Of a DNA stretch of 64,000 nt, positions 35,801 to 51,300 are shown in pieces. Position 1 is the stretch's first letter. The number at the start of each line of letters is the position of its first letter. Made by a program: the position numbers and the translations under genes. The notes below the pieces were generated by a model. The model worked only from the letters and a program-made list of their open reading frames with translations, was not told the origin of the DNA and searched no databases. This DNA is from Lineus longissimus (lineage: Eukaryota; Nemertea; Pilidiophora; Heteronemertea; Lineidae). The DNA lies in the NCBI RefSeq assembly GCF_910592395.1, contig NC_088310.1:24815491-24879490 (forward strand). Reading direction: 5' to 3'.

Positions 35801-38800
35801 TAGAACCTCTCAGAAGGAGGGTGGACCCCTGCCAACGGGGAACAAACCTCAAGCAGACTACCTGCATGCTATCTTGATTCCTGGATGGCACTGATGGAAG
35901 AATCTTGTTGAACTTGACATGATATACTCCAAAATGAACACCTGTTATGTATACCTGTATACAAGGGCAATGCCATCACCCAAGTCAAGGTGTTGGTTGC
36001 AGGTGGGAATCAGCTGGCACTTACATGACCTACTCTGACTGAAGCCCAACCTTGGGGTCTTTCAGAAGTTAGGTCAGGTTTTCCAAGCAGAATTTGGACT
36101 TGGCTGGCTCTGACCTACTAATCCAAGCCCATTTTGATGCCCAAGGCTTTGAAATCTCTACGCTCTTTCACTATTTGTACTGGTTGGCCTAAAGCATGAG
36201 GTACTGCAAAGACTAGGAGGATGCAAAAAACATGTACACTTCAACAACGAGAAAGATGAATGCCATCAATACATCATGTTGATAAACAGCCACCTATAAA
36301 AGCAATGCTGTAAGAATTCGTTCAGCAAAGGAATTCCATTTCAAGGTTAATTTTCATTCATTCCTTCTGGATCTATGTGAGTCTTATATTTCTTTGGTAA
36401 TACCTTCCCAATGCATCTTTGTACCCCAAGGTGATCTAAAAGTTAAACTCAATCAAAAATAACATTGAAAGTAAATGTAAGAAGGAGACAGGTAGAATAT
36501 AGGTAGATAGTATAGAATCAGGTTTAGCTCATATCTGTTTTCTGGTGGTAGAGTTCAGACTGATGAAGCTAGAAGTTTGTATCCCACACACATTCTATAA
36601 TTTCCCAGTATCAGAAGAGTACTTCTATTACACTACAGATTGATTAAGAATTCTTAAACACCTTTGTTACAATGTTTCATTTTCATAACTGGATTATTAT
36701 TTATTCGCCTCGTTTTAACTTAGAGGTTGTGGACAGAAACCACAACCAGAACCTCGTTTTTATGTGTCAAAAGTAAGTTTTCAGTGGATTATGCCTGAAG
36801 TATATAGAGGCGTTTTAGAATAGAAATTGATACCGTATTATCTGTATTGGTTGTCTCATCAAATACTGTTTGGGTGGAGCTGTCATTTTCCTCCACAACC
36901 TTGGCTGCTACCAAGGTTATGGCCTACATTTAAGCTCCATACTCAAGGCGAGTTGAGGTTATAGGAAACTACATTAAATATTCTACGTTTAATGTTAAGA
37001 TCTTCAACAAAAGCAGAGAAATACATGCATAAATAACAGAGTCTAAGCATCTTTCCTAAAATTTGATTAGATGCCGTGTCTCTAAATCCACCTCAATAAA
37101 TCAATACATTTTCTCAAACCAAGAGGAAACCATTATTGTGTGGCAACCAGTGTGATGCAAGCAATCATGGTGCTCCATCATTAAAATAACTACTCCCCAT
37201 GGTCTTTTATAGTGCATGGCGCTCATTCAGAGGATGCACATTGAAACTTGAATGATGAGCTGCCCATCATTTCATGCATTTCTTTCAACTGGAGGCTACT
37301 TATAATACTCACATCGATCAGAAACATTACCAAAGTAAGGGATCTTGTAGAAGCCATCGCCAATGATTTGATATCATCTGACCTTGAATATTCTAAAATG
37401 AATACCAAGGATCTGATATCTACTGGGACAATCGCTTGTCTCAGACACTGAACTAAGTGAGGGTCAAGCAAAATTGCCAAAACATGGCCCAATGTATTTT
37501 ACATACAAAATACTCCACATAACCAAGGTGTTTTAAAATACTAAACCCATATCAATCAACCCTGCTAAGTTCCTCCTATTCTTTGCATGGAAGGATCATA
37601 CACATGCTCCTCTACCTGGCTTTCTACATGATCACTTCATAGCCTCCTTGATTTTAAAGATTAGTTTATTTAAACAGAGGCCTGCACTGAATGTTGGAAT
37701 GCATGTGTACACACCTGTTCGTATAGTTTGTCTGACAAAATAATGATCCCAGGTTCGGTGCTTGAGTGGGCATGCAAATAGCGATAGAATTACTATCTAT
37801 TGACTGCCCAGTGGTTCAGAGCGATGGAGGATAAAAGAGGTGTTTGCTCCCCACACCCAGCTACAGGCCTGGTGACAGTGATGAATTACTTTCCCCGGAC
37901 TGCTGGCAAGTTTGAAAAGAAGAAATAGGTTGTGCCGTATGCCAAACAAGGGGGAGATCATTAGGAAAAGAGAGCGTATATTTCAAAGACCAGTTGCAGT
38001 CTTTAGGCTGACAGCTTGACCCAAACTTTTGTGGGATATTTGGATTTTAGATGAAAAAGAGTTGGAAGCCGTGAGCCACATCTAAACTGAGAACAACAAG
38101 GTTATAATACATAATTGTACGCAATACACATGTCGATTTTGTAATTTTGTTATTGGTCATACACCTGTTGATACAGCAGACATATTTCATCAATGAAATT
38201 TCATCAACTTACTGATGCTATAAGGAGAAAAGGAAGTCACAGCACCCAAATCAAAATCACTAGAATCACCAAATAAAAAACAGATAAAACCAGAAAGTTC
38301 CTCACAAGAGTTATCACCATTTTGACGAGGTATACTCAGACGCGCCAGTAACATTTCTGCCATTATATTCTGCTGCTTTCGTCTACCCAAGATGGCTAAT
38401 GGAGATGGAAAGCGATCGGTGATCAGGTGTCATTTCCATTTCTGGGTATGTGCCGCACTTCCACATTACAAATGAAAATAGATCTGGCAAATCTGGTTCT
38501 TCGAGTGATAAATGAATGATGATTCTTTATCATGCAATATGTAGGGGGATGGAGAAGGTCAGAAGAAAAGGAAAAGGTTAATTGGAAGACTGTAAAGCAA
38601 CGTCTCAGCCATTAGAGCTTCCACTTGCAGGAAACACTGCGGAAAAAATGCAGGAAAATACACTGAGTGATAATTGATTAACCAGGGTGTTTTTGTTGTT
38701 ATTCAGCCAATTTTGTTTTCAAAATGTTGTCAGTTGTCAACGTTAGTACAATATGCCAATTACATTACATTACATTTTGACTCTGTGGCCAATCAGACTG

Positions 38801-40288
38801 TGATAAAAAGTCATGTGATTTTTACTCCATATCCAAAATGGCAAAATGGCTAAAAGTGACAAGTCAAATGCATATGAGCACACCAGCACACAAAGCTATA
38901 CAGAATGGGTATTCTACAATATATGCTTTTATCTTACAGGGTGAACCAAAAACAAGTTTTGGTTGAGACAGATCACTTTTTTGTCGATATATTTCCCACC
39001 ATCCACGAGAAATCTGGGGAAGAATCACAGTCCTGGGCCTACTTGCTCAATCAGACAAATGCCACCGGGTGCCATCAGAGACAAACGTCCTGTTAGCTCA
39101 ACAAAGTGGAAGGCCTATCTCCTTCAGCAGTTTCATAAACAATAGTCATGATTGATACAGAGTAGCGTTAGGACTTAATGCAAACGTTACTGCTCATGCT
39201 GATTGAGTGACTTGGCCCTGTTCAATGATACAGCTATGTACATCTTCTCTCTGTGACTGCACCTGACCTACTATTTGTTTAAACTGACCTGTCTCCTCCA
39301 TATCCTCATTGACAACTATATCCTCACCAACAATGACAATTAGAGGATTCAGAATAAAACGGTGAGCCTAAATACTGTTCTTGTTTGAAGAGAATGACAA
39401 ATAGCCAGTCAACTAGACCAGTTTCTTCTTCAGCCATGCTTGCTGACCTCATGCAACCACCAGTATTCAACAACTATTAATTGTACACACTATTGCACTA
39501 AGATACTATATCTTCGATAATCAAGGCCTATCATGTAAGCCCTGGTGACTTGTTTGTTTAGGCTCAACATTATCACTGACCTGGTCCGATAAACTCAATG
39601 ACAATGAAAAATGAACATCCTTTGCATTTTCTCCATTCTTGAGAACAATTAAGACAGGTAGGTATTATGCGGAATCACAAAGGATCCAAAATTCACTAGA
39701 ACTGCACATTGTTCCAGCTGCTGAAACATGATCTGTAAGACATGTTCAGCCTAACCAATGTAAACATCAATTTGTTGCATCTCCTGCTTGATCGATTTTA
39801 TCCAAAGCGGTCTTGTGCAGGCAATCCACACGTGGAGAAAACCAAATGGAAATCCAATGCAAAGTTCACCTCAAATCTGTCGCTGTGTTGCAGTTAACCA
39901 TGCACATTGGGAGAGCATAACGACCCCTCATAAACACAATTATTCATGAATATCTAAAAAGGTACCAAACAATCAAAATCCAATGTAAACTTCACCTCCA
40001 AGCTATGTGCACTTAAGCTGTATAACCACAGGAAGAACCTGAAGATGGCTTTGAAACAAGTGGAGGCCCATCTAGGTATCACATGTAAAAAAGGTCTTTT
40101 GTACAGGTGCCCCTCAAAAGCTAACCAGTCTTGACACATTTATATACATAGTTATGAATGAGTATTGAAAAAAGTAGGCCAAGATGTATCAAGAATAAAA
40201 ATCCATGTAAACTTCACCTAAAATGAAAGCCACTGACATGTACATGTTAATGAACCAATCAATGATGGATGTTTATGCATAATTCATC

Positions 40289-40317
40289 GGTGAACATTGG
40301 TGAACATTGGTGAACAT
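40289..40317. repeat. 11-bp tandem repeat
   Basis: ggtgaacattg is repeated two and a half times without change. Confidence 0.8.
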
Positions 40318-40346
40318 CTCCAAGTATATTGACAAGTTCAAGTTCA

Positions 40347-40461
40347 ATGGGAAGAAAACAGTTAAAGGGGATATGGAGTCATACAACTTCCTGCTCTTGA
40401 ACGGGACGTTTATGAATTAGAGGGATGGGAAGAAAACAGTTAAAGGGGATATGGAGTCATA
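40347..40461. repeat. 78-bp direct duplication
   Basis: A 37-bp block (atgggaagaaaacagttaaa onward to gagtcata) occurs at 40347-40383 and again at 40425-40461. gaattagaggg also recurs near each copy. Confidence 0.8.
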
Positions 40462-41468
40462 GAATTAGAGGGCCCTAAGGGTGTCACTCTAATTGGACCC
40501 TGTTGCATCAACTGGTCCTTTTGTCAAAATATCCATATTCAATAAAGGTATGGTGGAAAAATTTATGGTAGACCAGCTGCTTCAGAGATCTGATGAAGAA
40601 AGATCAATATAATAACTGCAGGCCATCGGGACTTGGACAACTGTAGACCACTCTATGGAACATGAAAGATGTACTTCCAACCATCCAACCCAGACAGTTT
40701 GGTTTGACATGTTTGAATACAGTGGTTCCCCATTTGAAAACTGCTGTTTCCTTCAGCACAAAACCTGGCGAGTACTTCCTTTTATTCAATATTGATAGAA
40801 ACGGCGACAGGTGCATGGGCAGATAATTTTTGAGACATCCAGCTCAAATGACTTGTTTGGAATGGTGGCAGGAAAACAATATGGCAGTAGTGTTCACACT
40901 CGGCCACAATCGAAGTTTGAAGGGTGAGGCAGAGGATCGAAAATGGTATAACTATTGTTAAATCCACCACGCCGCCACTACCAAGCTTGCAGTGTTTCTT
41001 GTACTTTCATCTAGCAAAAACCAGAGTCAAAGCCAGCATTATCAATCAACTGACATTACCTTTTAAATTTTCAATATCTTTTATATAGATGTATATTGTG
41101 GCCTATACTAAAGGCGAAGCAATTGACTACACTAATGGATTCAAACCAGTCTGTGGTAATGATTTTAAAATGATTTCGTTAACACTAATTGTACCGACAG
41201 ACCCAGGGAATGAAATATAACTGCACCAATGGATGATTTGATTATACTTTACTTGCCCGATATTCATAAACTAAGTGAAAAAGAAATCAGCACTTGCAAT
41301 CAAGATCGAGAAGTTGAATGCTGAGAGAGTGATACATCAAGACACAAGTCATTAAAAGATTTCTGGTACCAAGAAATATTTTCAACTATTATCGAACCTT
41401 CCTGTCACCACTTCAATTTTTTATTTCAAACTTAATGACCAGTCAAGCTAAAACTACCCTAGCTATAA

Positions 41469-41876
41469 GCTGCGCTTACACCACGAAATATTGGTGGACC
41501 AATTGCACTTACACCACCACATTGCCGCGACAAATTGGTTCGGCAATCCATTGCCGATACAAATTGCCGAGCGAATTTGTCCCACCAAGCTTGATGGTCC
41601 AAATTCGCCCGGCTTGTTAAAAGTTCGGCTTTGTCGTGGTGTAAGCGCAAATGGATCGGCAATTAGCTAGTTAGATGGTTCGGCTCCAGGCGGCGCTTTC
41701 GAAATGGCGCTTTCTGCCAAGGCTTTCCGCGTTCTGCTTATTGTTTGCGCGCCATCTGTAGCCGGATTTTATAACTAGCTGCAGCGCTGGTGTAAGCGCT
41801 TGGTGGATTTTCGATGGTGCGGCATTGGTTCCCGAACCAAGATTGGTGGTCCATTTTCAGGTGGTGTAAGTGCGGC
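41469..41876. mobile_element. PIF/Harbinger-type MITE, copy 2
   Basis: 408 bp flanked by TAA on both sides (41466-41468, 41877-41879). Terminal inverted repeats are GCTGCGCTTACACCAC and GCCGCACTTACACCAC. It has about 20 bp (around 41.72 kb) absent from copy 1. The orientation is the same as copy 1. Confidence 0.82.
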
Positions 41877-42212
41877 TAATCTGTTACTTTGAGTCAACAG
41901 ACAACCGTTTAATTGGTAGGTAAATGTATAGGCCTACCCCCTCTTTATTTTTGCAATACACAAATTTCGGAATAAATTTCTTTGGTTATTCACAAAATCT
42001 GCAAAACTTAGCGGTTAACAGTAGGCCTGGAGAGACAATATGAACACTTGATGCTGAATAATATTAAATGCACCACAACCATGTCTATATATTTAACACT
42101 TGAAGGAACAAATCGATGATTTCCAGTGGATTCAGTCAATAATTGTAGGCTGTCTGTTTTGTAGAATGGCACCAAAGTGTTCAGAGTAAATGATGAGATC
42201 AGCAATGACTGC

Positions 42213-42335
42213 AGAAGTGATCAAGATGGCACCTAAAGCTGTTCCAATTGTTGCCGCAACTACACTTGACAACAGAAGTGATTTGGCACCTAATACTGTT
42301 CAAATTCATGTGTTGCCCAAACTCAACTTGACAAT
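42213..42335. repeat. 61-bp tandem duplication, diverged
   Basis: agaagtgat followed by tggcacctaa recurs at 42213 and 42274, and both copies end in cttgacaa. Confidence 0.65.
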
Positions 42336-45300
42336 GTTAGGCAAACATTTTGCTTAGAAAAGTTCTATGTACAAAAAAAATTGTGGTTTCAGGTGACAAA
42401 TTTAAATAATGAAAGCACAAGTTAACAAGTTTAATCCTGGTTTCCGAAAGCAGAAGAAGGGGCCTAGCAGACACCAAAACGTTCTCACCTCAATTTTGAA
42501 GTCTTTTGTTCAACTATCCACATTATTCACAGCTCTGAAATCTTTGTAGAAACCATCAACTCCTAAGGGAACAAACATAACTGCGGTTGTATGCTGGAGC
42601 AAGTCATCAACAGCCAAAGAAACACAACTGCGCAATCATTATATGATTCATGATTTTACCCAATGCCAGCGACTAATGTGAGCTCACAGAATAACCTTCA
42701 TAGGATACTGGGGTTTTTTCGCAACCATCATAATACAAATTTCTATTCGAGTGGGATAAGAACAAACAATGTCAATGACACTCAATACCAATGCAAATAA
42801 AATATCACCTAATATCACCATCAAGCTGGGTGATTTCCCGATTCCTAAAACGATCCCGATCCCTCAAAGGAGTGATCAACAATGGTCAGATATTGATTTT
42901 TATGCCACCAGATAAAGCCAACACATATCACATAATGGTGATCTATCCTCATCAGAATTCAGCCACAATGGCCTAAATTATGATATTTTTCAGTGAAAGA
43001 GAAATCAGAATTGATTTCTTGCCCAGGTTTCTAATACAACTTTCATACGTACAACGACAACAGCCGCTGCAAAGAACATTGATCATATCATGCTGTGTTG
43101 ATGCTAGTTTCCCACAGGTCACTTACATGTAAGGCAGGCCTTATTTCCAGGCGCCCCTCGATCCGGTACTGTTGACACAGTATCATACATGTATACAATG
43201 AAAATAATGAATCTAAATTTATTTAATAGGGATGACTGGCATGGCAAGAAAAATGAATAATCAGCCTCGTTACTATATTCAACTATTTTTGTTCCTTGGA
43301 CAGTTCGAACATCTGTGCGTTTGTTAAGATTGAGATCTGTAGCCGTCTCATCACCTCATTATACTTTTACTTACACAGCTCCAAAGGTATTTTTGAAGTC
43401 TTGAACTAATGGACTTTTTCTATATGCAGTGGCTCAATCTATCACATCTCCCAGGACTAGATACGACATGAATTTTCATGTTTTGATGTCATCACAATTA
43501 TACATTATCATGTACATCATCTGGGTCAATAAAAACATGGCTAATCTGGACCCTGTTTTCCCTGTTGCCCCTGATCAACACACAGAACCAACTGCACGTA
43601 AACGACAATCACGAATGCATGATCGATGTGTTCTATCGAGTGCTGGACATTGCCACTGTGCAAACAAAATGGTCAAATCAATAAGAAAATGTCTGGAAAA
43701 GAAATGGGTATACCAGGACTGAATGATCAGACTAATGGCATATTAGTACAAGCATTCAACGGTTTACCTTGCAATTCTCTATAGTGTGTTAGAGCATGTG
43801 TGCAAACTTACTCAACCTATAAGCCTTCTTTTTCCTCAAAGTGATATTTACCCAGTTGCAGCTGAAGAGGGACAGCCTCGGTCTCAGACACTGAATGCGA
43901 CAGTATCTCAAAGATTGACCCTCATGTCAACACAGAACCAATCACCTTTTTTTGACAATCAATTGCATGATAGGAAATTGACATGTCCACCCTATTCTCT
44001 AAAACGGGATAAATCAACAAGATAAGGTCATTAACCAACCAGCTCTGCAATTGGAGGACACAGCTGGAATAAAACTGGAAGAGTTTGGATTTTTCAAACT
44101 TGCCTTAGAATAGAAATCTAAGAACCAGAATCTTCATCCGGACTCGAGCATTTCATAACTCAATACATACTGGCTTAGAGCGTAGAGATGTAAAACCTTT
44201 GGAGCCATGATGTTGGGTACATGAGAAACCTGCGGTGGAAGGATTAAAGGAAGACTAATAGACGTCTCTCAGACATCTATCTTACACAAAAAACACCAGA
44301 TTTTCCTACGTACATGTACAGTGCTCCTAAGGGCAACATTGCCATCAATAACAAAAAATTCAAATAACGATCTCATCAAATGATTTGACCCAGGATTAAA
44401 TTAGATTACTGATCAGAACAGACGTGCTGTTGCCTAACAGGACTGTTGAAAGGAAATTATACAAATATTATAACATTTCCAGAGGCAAGGTAAATATTTG
44501 CAGAGTCAACACAGACTAGATCTTGGTGCAAAATACAATGGTCGCATTGAGCGGCTTGATTGTGCTAAATATTTGTGGTGGATGGTTTGTGCCTGTTATG
44601 GTTGCATCAAGGTAACACAATTCCACAAATTGACAACCATCAATAGCATTTGAATGATACCCTCGGTTAACAGTCAGGAGATTAAACACAATATCGTTGG
44701 CTTCAGCTTAAACATCCTAAGTAACATAGTGCTGGAGGGCCAGTAAGATCCATAGTACAGTGGAGTTGTGACATGCAATGGGTGACCTTATTCAGGTTGA
44801 AGCCGATGTCGATCAATGAAACTTTGAAATTCATAATAGAATTTGAATATTCCTGCCTCTAAACCTAAACCTAGTTAGGGTGTTCGCATAGGGTAACAGC
44901 AAACTGATGATGCTTATCAACCAGGACGATGTTTTAATTGGCTCCCGACAGGAAGATCTACCCTTTGCATTTTCATTTGATTTTTTCACAGAAATTTGAG
45001 ATTGGGCTACTGCCATTGGCGAGGGATGAAGGTTATTGTTGTAACCATGACGACTGCATTCTGAAAGTAGCGATACTTCATAACAGGAAATGATTTTGAC
45101 GGAGGAAAAGATAAGCTTTTATCCTCTTCTTTCAAGACGAACTCCATTAGGATAAAGGTATCAAGTGGGTTTCTGCGTAAATGCCATGACGATAAACTGC
45201 CCCCTCCAGAAGATTTATTAAAGTGTGTTTTCAGCAGTACCTGAAGCAACATGTAACATGTTCTATTACAAGCGAGTACTTGTGCGACTATGTGACATAG

Positions 45301-48300
45301 CATTCTTTTTACACTTAAGGGCTCTCTCGGCATATCAGCTGAATATCTTTTCCTTAAGAAGCCCTATCAGTATGGTCAACTAGCAGTTTGATCTTGGCAA
45401 TATAAGCCCTCTGGCAATTGGTTCCAGAGCTTGGCGGTAAAAACAATAATGCAGTTGGGTTTCTGACTGCATGGGTTTTACTACTTGCTGAGCAAGTGGT
45501 GCTAATGTTATTGCCAGAAGAAACAGAATATAATACAAGTAATATCAGACGTGCAAACATATGTAAGAACTCCAAATGTAGAAGTGTCTCCTCTTCATAT
45601 GGTAGCACCCATGAGCAAAACACATGAATCGGCACAGCAGGGAACAATGTTTACACAGGAGAATCGATCAATACCTAGTGACCAAAATTGGGTTAGGTCT
45701 GAAGTCACGTGGTAGACTGCTGCCTGGTTACTGACTCTCTTGGCAAATATACTAATGCAATTGACGGAATTACTGCAATGTCAGGCTTTGGAAATCAACC
45801 GTCATTATTGACAGCTGGCAATCCTCCAAAGATATAAATCAAATGAACTGAATCAATCCCATGTCTGTCGAAAGAACATTCGCAACCATGTAAAAACCCA
45901 ATTTGAACATGTTGAAGTAACAAGGTGTATGGTACAATAAAAGCCCCTTACAGCCTCTGTGTCCATCTGAATTGTCAGCTCTTTTCTACCATTATTTAGG
46001 TTATATGTCCTGGGGCTGCAAATGTATAGCAGTGCCACTTTTCCCCTCTCATTATAACACATGCTTAAACATCCATGAATCCTTTGTTGCAACAGAATTT
46101 CCCAGCCAAGCAAAAAGACCTGAGTGGCACTATCCACCGCCTCCGTACCAAAACCGGGGACCACCAAGCGACCATAAATGTCAAGCGGATATCTTAGGAA
46201 GCAGACATATAACTGCTTGATGTGATTTGTCGATAGAAACATCAACATCTTACAATGGCGTATTGATCTGATTTCTCCAGCCATACAAATGCTGTCCCGA
46301 TAATTTGAAAGAATTGGATAATACGAAATAATCGGATAATACGGGGAAATTGCTCACTAGGCAGTTGATAACCCAATCTGCTAACAACACCCGGTGCATA
46401 AACGATTTGGAAGGAAGTCATATGAAATAAAAGGGTATTGACAATTCGGAAGGATAAGGAGAAAACATAATTGTGCAATTTTCTACTAGGGTGAAAAAGA
46501 GGAAATCTTCTTTTGGTGAAGTCATTTTCAATGGGTTGCAAATTGATAGAGAGAAATGTTTGACATCTTCGATTCAGGATGAAGCAAGCCTTGTTTGAAC
46601 TACTTTTCTGACTGTTTGTCAATAACAAAATTAGGGACGATAAATGCAACCAACCCTAAAATAACTGATGTATTGTCAATACCAATACAAGCAACATGTA
46701 CATGTAATGTCACCAAGGGTTATCTTTCAACTGCGTCAGGACTTCAATAACCCATGTCCATGTCTATTCATGCCCTCAAGAACGGCCTGTTATCGTTGAG
46801 GCCTCATTTTGCTCCCCGCACTCAAAATCAGTGTCAGCTTTAAGATTTCTTGAACAAAACAATGTGCTCTTATTCAAGTGACCTTTAAAGTACCAAGCAA
46901 ACCTTTTTAAAGACAAGCGGGACATCTTTTTCACATATCATCCTATTTTGAAGATTTTCCAAAATCAGTTTTCCCCAAAAGGAATGCTCCTAATACCATT
47001 TGATAATAAATTATACTTTTGATACAAAAGGTGCATGTCCGGACATGCACCTCTTGGACGTCCAAGTCTCATGTTGTAAGTGAAAAAAATTTATTGTGTA
47101 CCGCAGAATTTTCAAACCTCAACATAAAATTTCCTATTATTATGAGAGATGATATAAATATTTACGAGGATATGCAACCCCTTTTTTATACAAAATTTCT
47201 GATCAATACAAACCGAGTCAGTTCGAGTGCGCCACACGGCATCATTTGGGGTCATCATAGTACAGGCAACTCAATATGTTAGTAGACTACTAGATGAAAC
47301 AAAAAAGACCACTTACTTTTGATTTTGAATAACTCCAAAAATATTTTTTTCCCAAATATTTGCCAAATTTCAGCTGTTGAGAATACCTATTCTCAAACAT
47401 GAAAATCCACTAATGGTTATTCCGATGGTGGTGAATGGCAGTTTCCTATCTTTTTGTCTGATTAGCCAAAACGGCCATAATTCAACACCCACAGAACTTC
47501 AAAACAATGATGCAACTGATGACGGTGCAACCATAGATAAACTACACAAGGATTAGAAATTTGAACTATATTTCCAGATTTTGGCTCTGGTACGCGTGCT
47601 CACGTTTAAACAGGCCCTATCCTGGGGTACTATACAGACAATGTCCCCACTCCCCAGCTTTAACAAACTCACAGTACTATTGAAATTCGATCCCCTTGCC
47701 GGACAGGTGCAACTGCAAGGCAGCTTATCCCACAGTATTGAATCATTCATTGTTGCATTGTGTTGGGAGAGAAAGAGACATGGGGAAGAACAATTTATTG
47801 ATTATTGAACGCATTCTTCCAACTTGTTGTATGTTACCATCACCATATAAGACAGCAGTCACATCAAATTCGGTATCCTCCAATTGTGCACCTGGTTTAT
47901 TGATCCCTCAAGAAAAACACCTGAACATGACTCCGACCCAGCAGCAGAAAAAAAATCTGATATCACATCCTGAGAGTATAACCTAGAGACGAATATCAAA
48001 TGGCACTGGTAGCAATTAACTACCCTATATACCCAAGCCATAATTATTCTTAGTCATCTGTGTTTTGTTGAAGTGGTGAACAGACTTTTATCACTTGACT
48101 GGAATCTATACACATAAATGTCTTGAATTCACCGACGTTTTCTCAAAGAGGCGAATTTTTATGGTTTACCACTTTGAAAAATACACATCGATAATTTCAG
48201 AGAGTTTGATTAGAAGTAAATATTTAAACTTCATGGAAGTTAGAATGATTATTACAATTACAATCTTAGCACGTCTCAACTTTTATGGGATTTTTTTCCT

Positions 48301-51300
48301 TTATTGATGTTGTCGGTTAATGATCATTGTAACCACCATGACAACTTCCCCAAATAATGGCATCAACTCTCTCAAAATAAAAATTCATTATCATCTCTTG
48401 ACTTGGATAAAAAAGCAAATTGAATGCTGATGGATGTTGTGTGGTTGTAAAACAATTTTGATCGAGAGAGACAACATTCTCCCGAGATATGAATTCTAAT
48501 ATGTTACATTGCCGAGACCTGTTTGCCAATAATCTGGTTGTCACTTGCTGTTACAATAATCCACCAACTGACAGACAATGCTTTAGGCGTAAAGGTCTCA
48601 TTTCATGAGCTTGCGTGCGTTGATGGCCATACTGAATGTGTTGGGATACCAGGAATCGATGGTAGGTATGTGTCAAAATCTCACCCAATAATACATTTCC
48701 TGTGATAAAAAGGTCGTAACATTGGGATAAGAAGCCTGATATCCTGTTGAAACAAGTTCAATATTTTGGATCTTTTTATCTCACAACAAAAAGTTCATGT
48801 CTACCTTCAGAGAGTTCCTTTTATTGCATATCTTCTTGTTTTTAGGCCAGTTATCTTTGCTAGAAGGATACATGTAGGTTTTCCAGCAAAGTGCCTCATC
48901 ATTTTGACAACCAGTCAATCTCATCAAAAGCAGCCAAATCCAAAAGAACTAAGAGCAGACAATGATAATGACAAACTTTTCTTGGATTCTTTATCTCAGG
49001 CAAGATAAGTTCATGTCTACAGAAAAAACTAATGATAAAACATGTACACGTACAAACATACCTTGTGGCGCCAAGGTTAGGGCTATGCAAAACCATGTGT
49101 CAGCAAAGAAGTATGTTCAAACTAGAGCCACCATCGGAGGAAGGTTATTATGACTCTACGGCATGAACTAGGTATATTCAATTTCTACCACTTTTAAAAC
49201 TATCAACATTCCTGATTGAGTTTCAATTGAAATTCAAACACTCATTCTATTTTCTTAGATGAGTCAACTCATTCCAAAATCAATCAATATTTTCCCCATC
49301 AGCCTTCAGTAGGAAAGAGGGTCCAGCCACTGCCAGAAAGCCACACTCAAACAATATCGAAGAAGCCTACTCATTCTGGAATTAATCTTCTCAAGTACAC
49401 TAACCCTAAACAGCCCTTGGGTCAAAGCAAACAGGGTCTTGGAGCCATTAATACAAAGCCATACTCAGACAATAACTATTCCAAGAGTAGATTGAAGGTA
49501 TCAGTCTTGACCAATGACCCAGGCAGGTAGACTGAGATAGACAAATAGGGATTTGCAGAGAATGATTGGAGAGGTTAACATTTTGATTTGAGATCCAGAA
49601 CGAAGTGATGTATCTTGGTATCAGATGTACAATGAAACAGTGCGACTTCAATGTCTGGTATGCTTAGAATCAATATTGACTTGATTAAATCAACCAGAGA
49701 AAAAAATCACCTCATTCTCCAATCAAAATCTTCTTGAATCAAAATCTAAACCTCTCTGGTAAAAACTGCTATGCAGTAGAGTACAACCGTTTGCATCACT
49801 GACCTGACGTCTCTTGGTCATGATTGTATCTGGGCCCTGGACTCACAGCATCATAACTTGTCCTCAATGTGTTGATTTTCTCAAGTAGATGCTTTTTTAA
49901 CCAAAACCATGGTTGGAAGATTGAATATGTCATATAAACATTAGACTTTTTGGGCCAAGAAATCAATGCCTATTGAAAACGTTGAAACACAATCAGGAAA
50001 CCGTCCTGATATTAAAAAAAAGGCATGTATTGTAAGCTAATGTCAATCATAAACTATAAGGCGCTGTTCCAAATACATCATGCCTGTACCTTTAGAAACT
50101 GACCTGATTTTGCAAATAACAGACATCACTTTCAAAATATATATTGTCTGATCAAACAGTATAGGAACAGGTCATGGTTCATAAATTTGCTTGCTCTACA
50201 TAATTTAGAATTCTTACTTCACAAGAATATCGCATTACAAGAAATAGCATTTTGCAGAGCATTGAAAAGGTCAAGATTGGTTGGCACATACTCTTGTTTC
50301 AACACTTCATTACTTACTACAAATAGACACAGATGACACCAAAACCATCAGACAACTAGGCCAACCATTTGTTTACAGTGGTAGTATAAGTGAGTGAGCT
50401 CTTATTACTACTATTCTATATTAGGTATATGACTTCCCAAAACATTTATCTTTTTTATCATAAAAATTAACGAGAATCGCAACATTTTAATTCAAAGTAC
50501 TTCTGCTCAGTAAAACAAGGTGATAGAAAGTGTGATTATACGATTCTGTCACCAAAGGTTTTACAGCTGCTTTCAAAAATAGCAAACTCCAACATCATTT
50601 TATAAAGGAACAAACCACATCATCATTGTGTTAAGTAAGAATAGCATCATAAACATCAAATCAACTTTAAAAAGAGCTCACCTCAGCCTATTACATGGAG
50701 TATACTATCCCTGAGCTATGATATCCACCATCAATACGATTACGCACGTTAATAGTGCAACTACGACAGACCTCGACCGCAACTAGAGTGAGCTCTGATA
50801 CAAGCGACACCACTTGGTCACAGAAAACAGCATCGATCCACATCATAGATGGCAGAGTTTGTTTGACGTACATGTATAACATGGCTCTGAATACAGCATG
50901 TACATATTTAAATGACATTGAAGGCGTTGATCATACATTCACTGCTCTCCAAGTTTACAGACACTCTGCATAATGAAGATTGATTTTAGAAGTGGGTCAA
51001 GTCCATGCCATGCCATGTTATTCCACATGGATTGACAGCAGAATTGGACCAACTCATCATAGTGAACGCCAGGTTATGCGTCGGTTTAACCTTGAACGGC
51101 ATACTTAACCTTGAACGGCACTATGCGTTGGAAGCTCTTATACGAAAGGGGAGTCACGTGGATCCATACATAAAAAAGAAAGGGATAAGCTTTCATTGAT
51201 AAATCTAAGGAGTTTCGAGGGAATGGAGGTTGTGCAAGGACAAGAATAATTTTTTAGAATTTTGTCTGACCTGACAAGGTTAGTCGGGTAGGTGGGTTGT

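Noticed and set aside
45853-46284. 143-codon minus-strand open frame
   Set aside because: No recognisable domain, no splice or neighbour support, composition like surrounding non-coding DNA.
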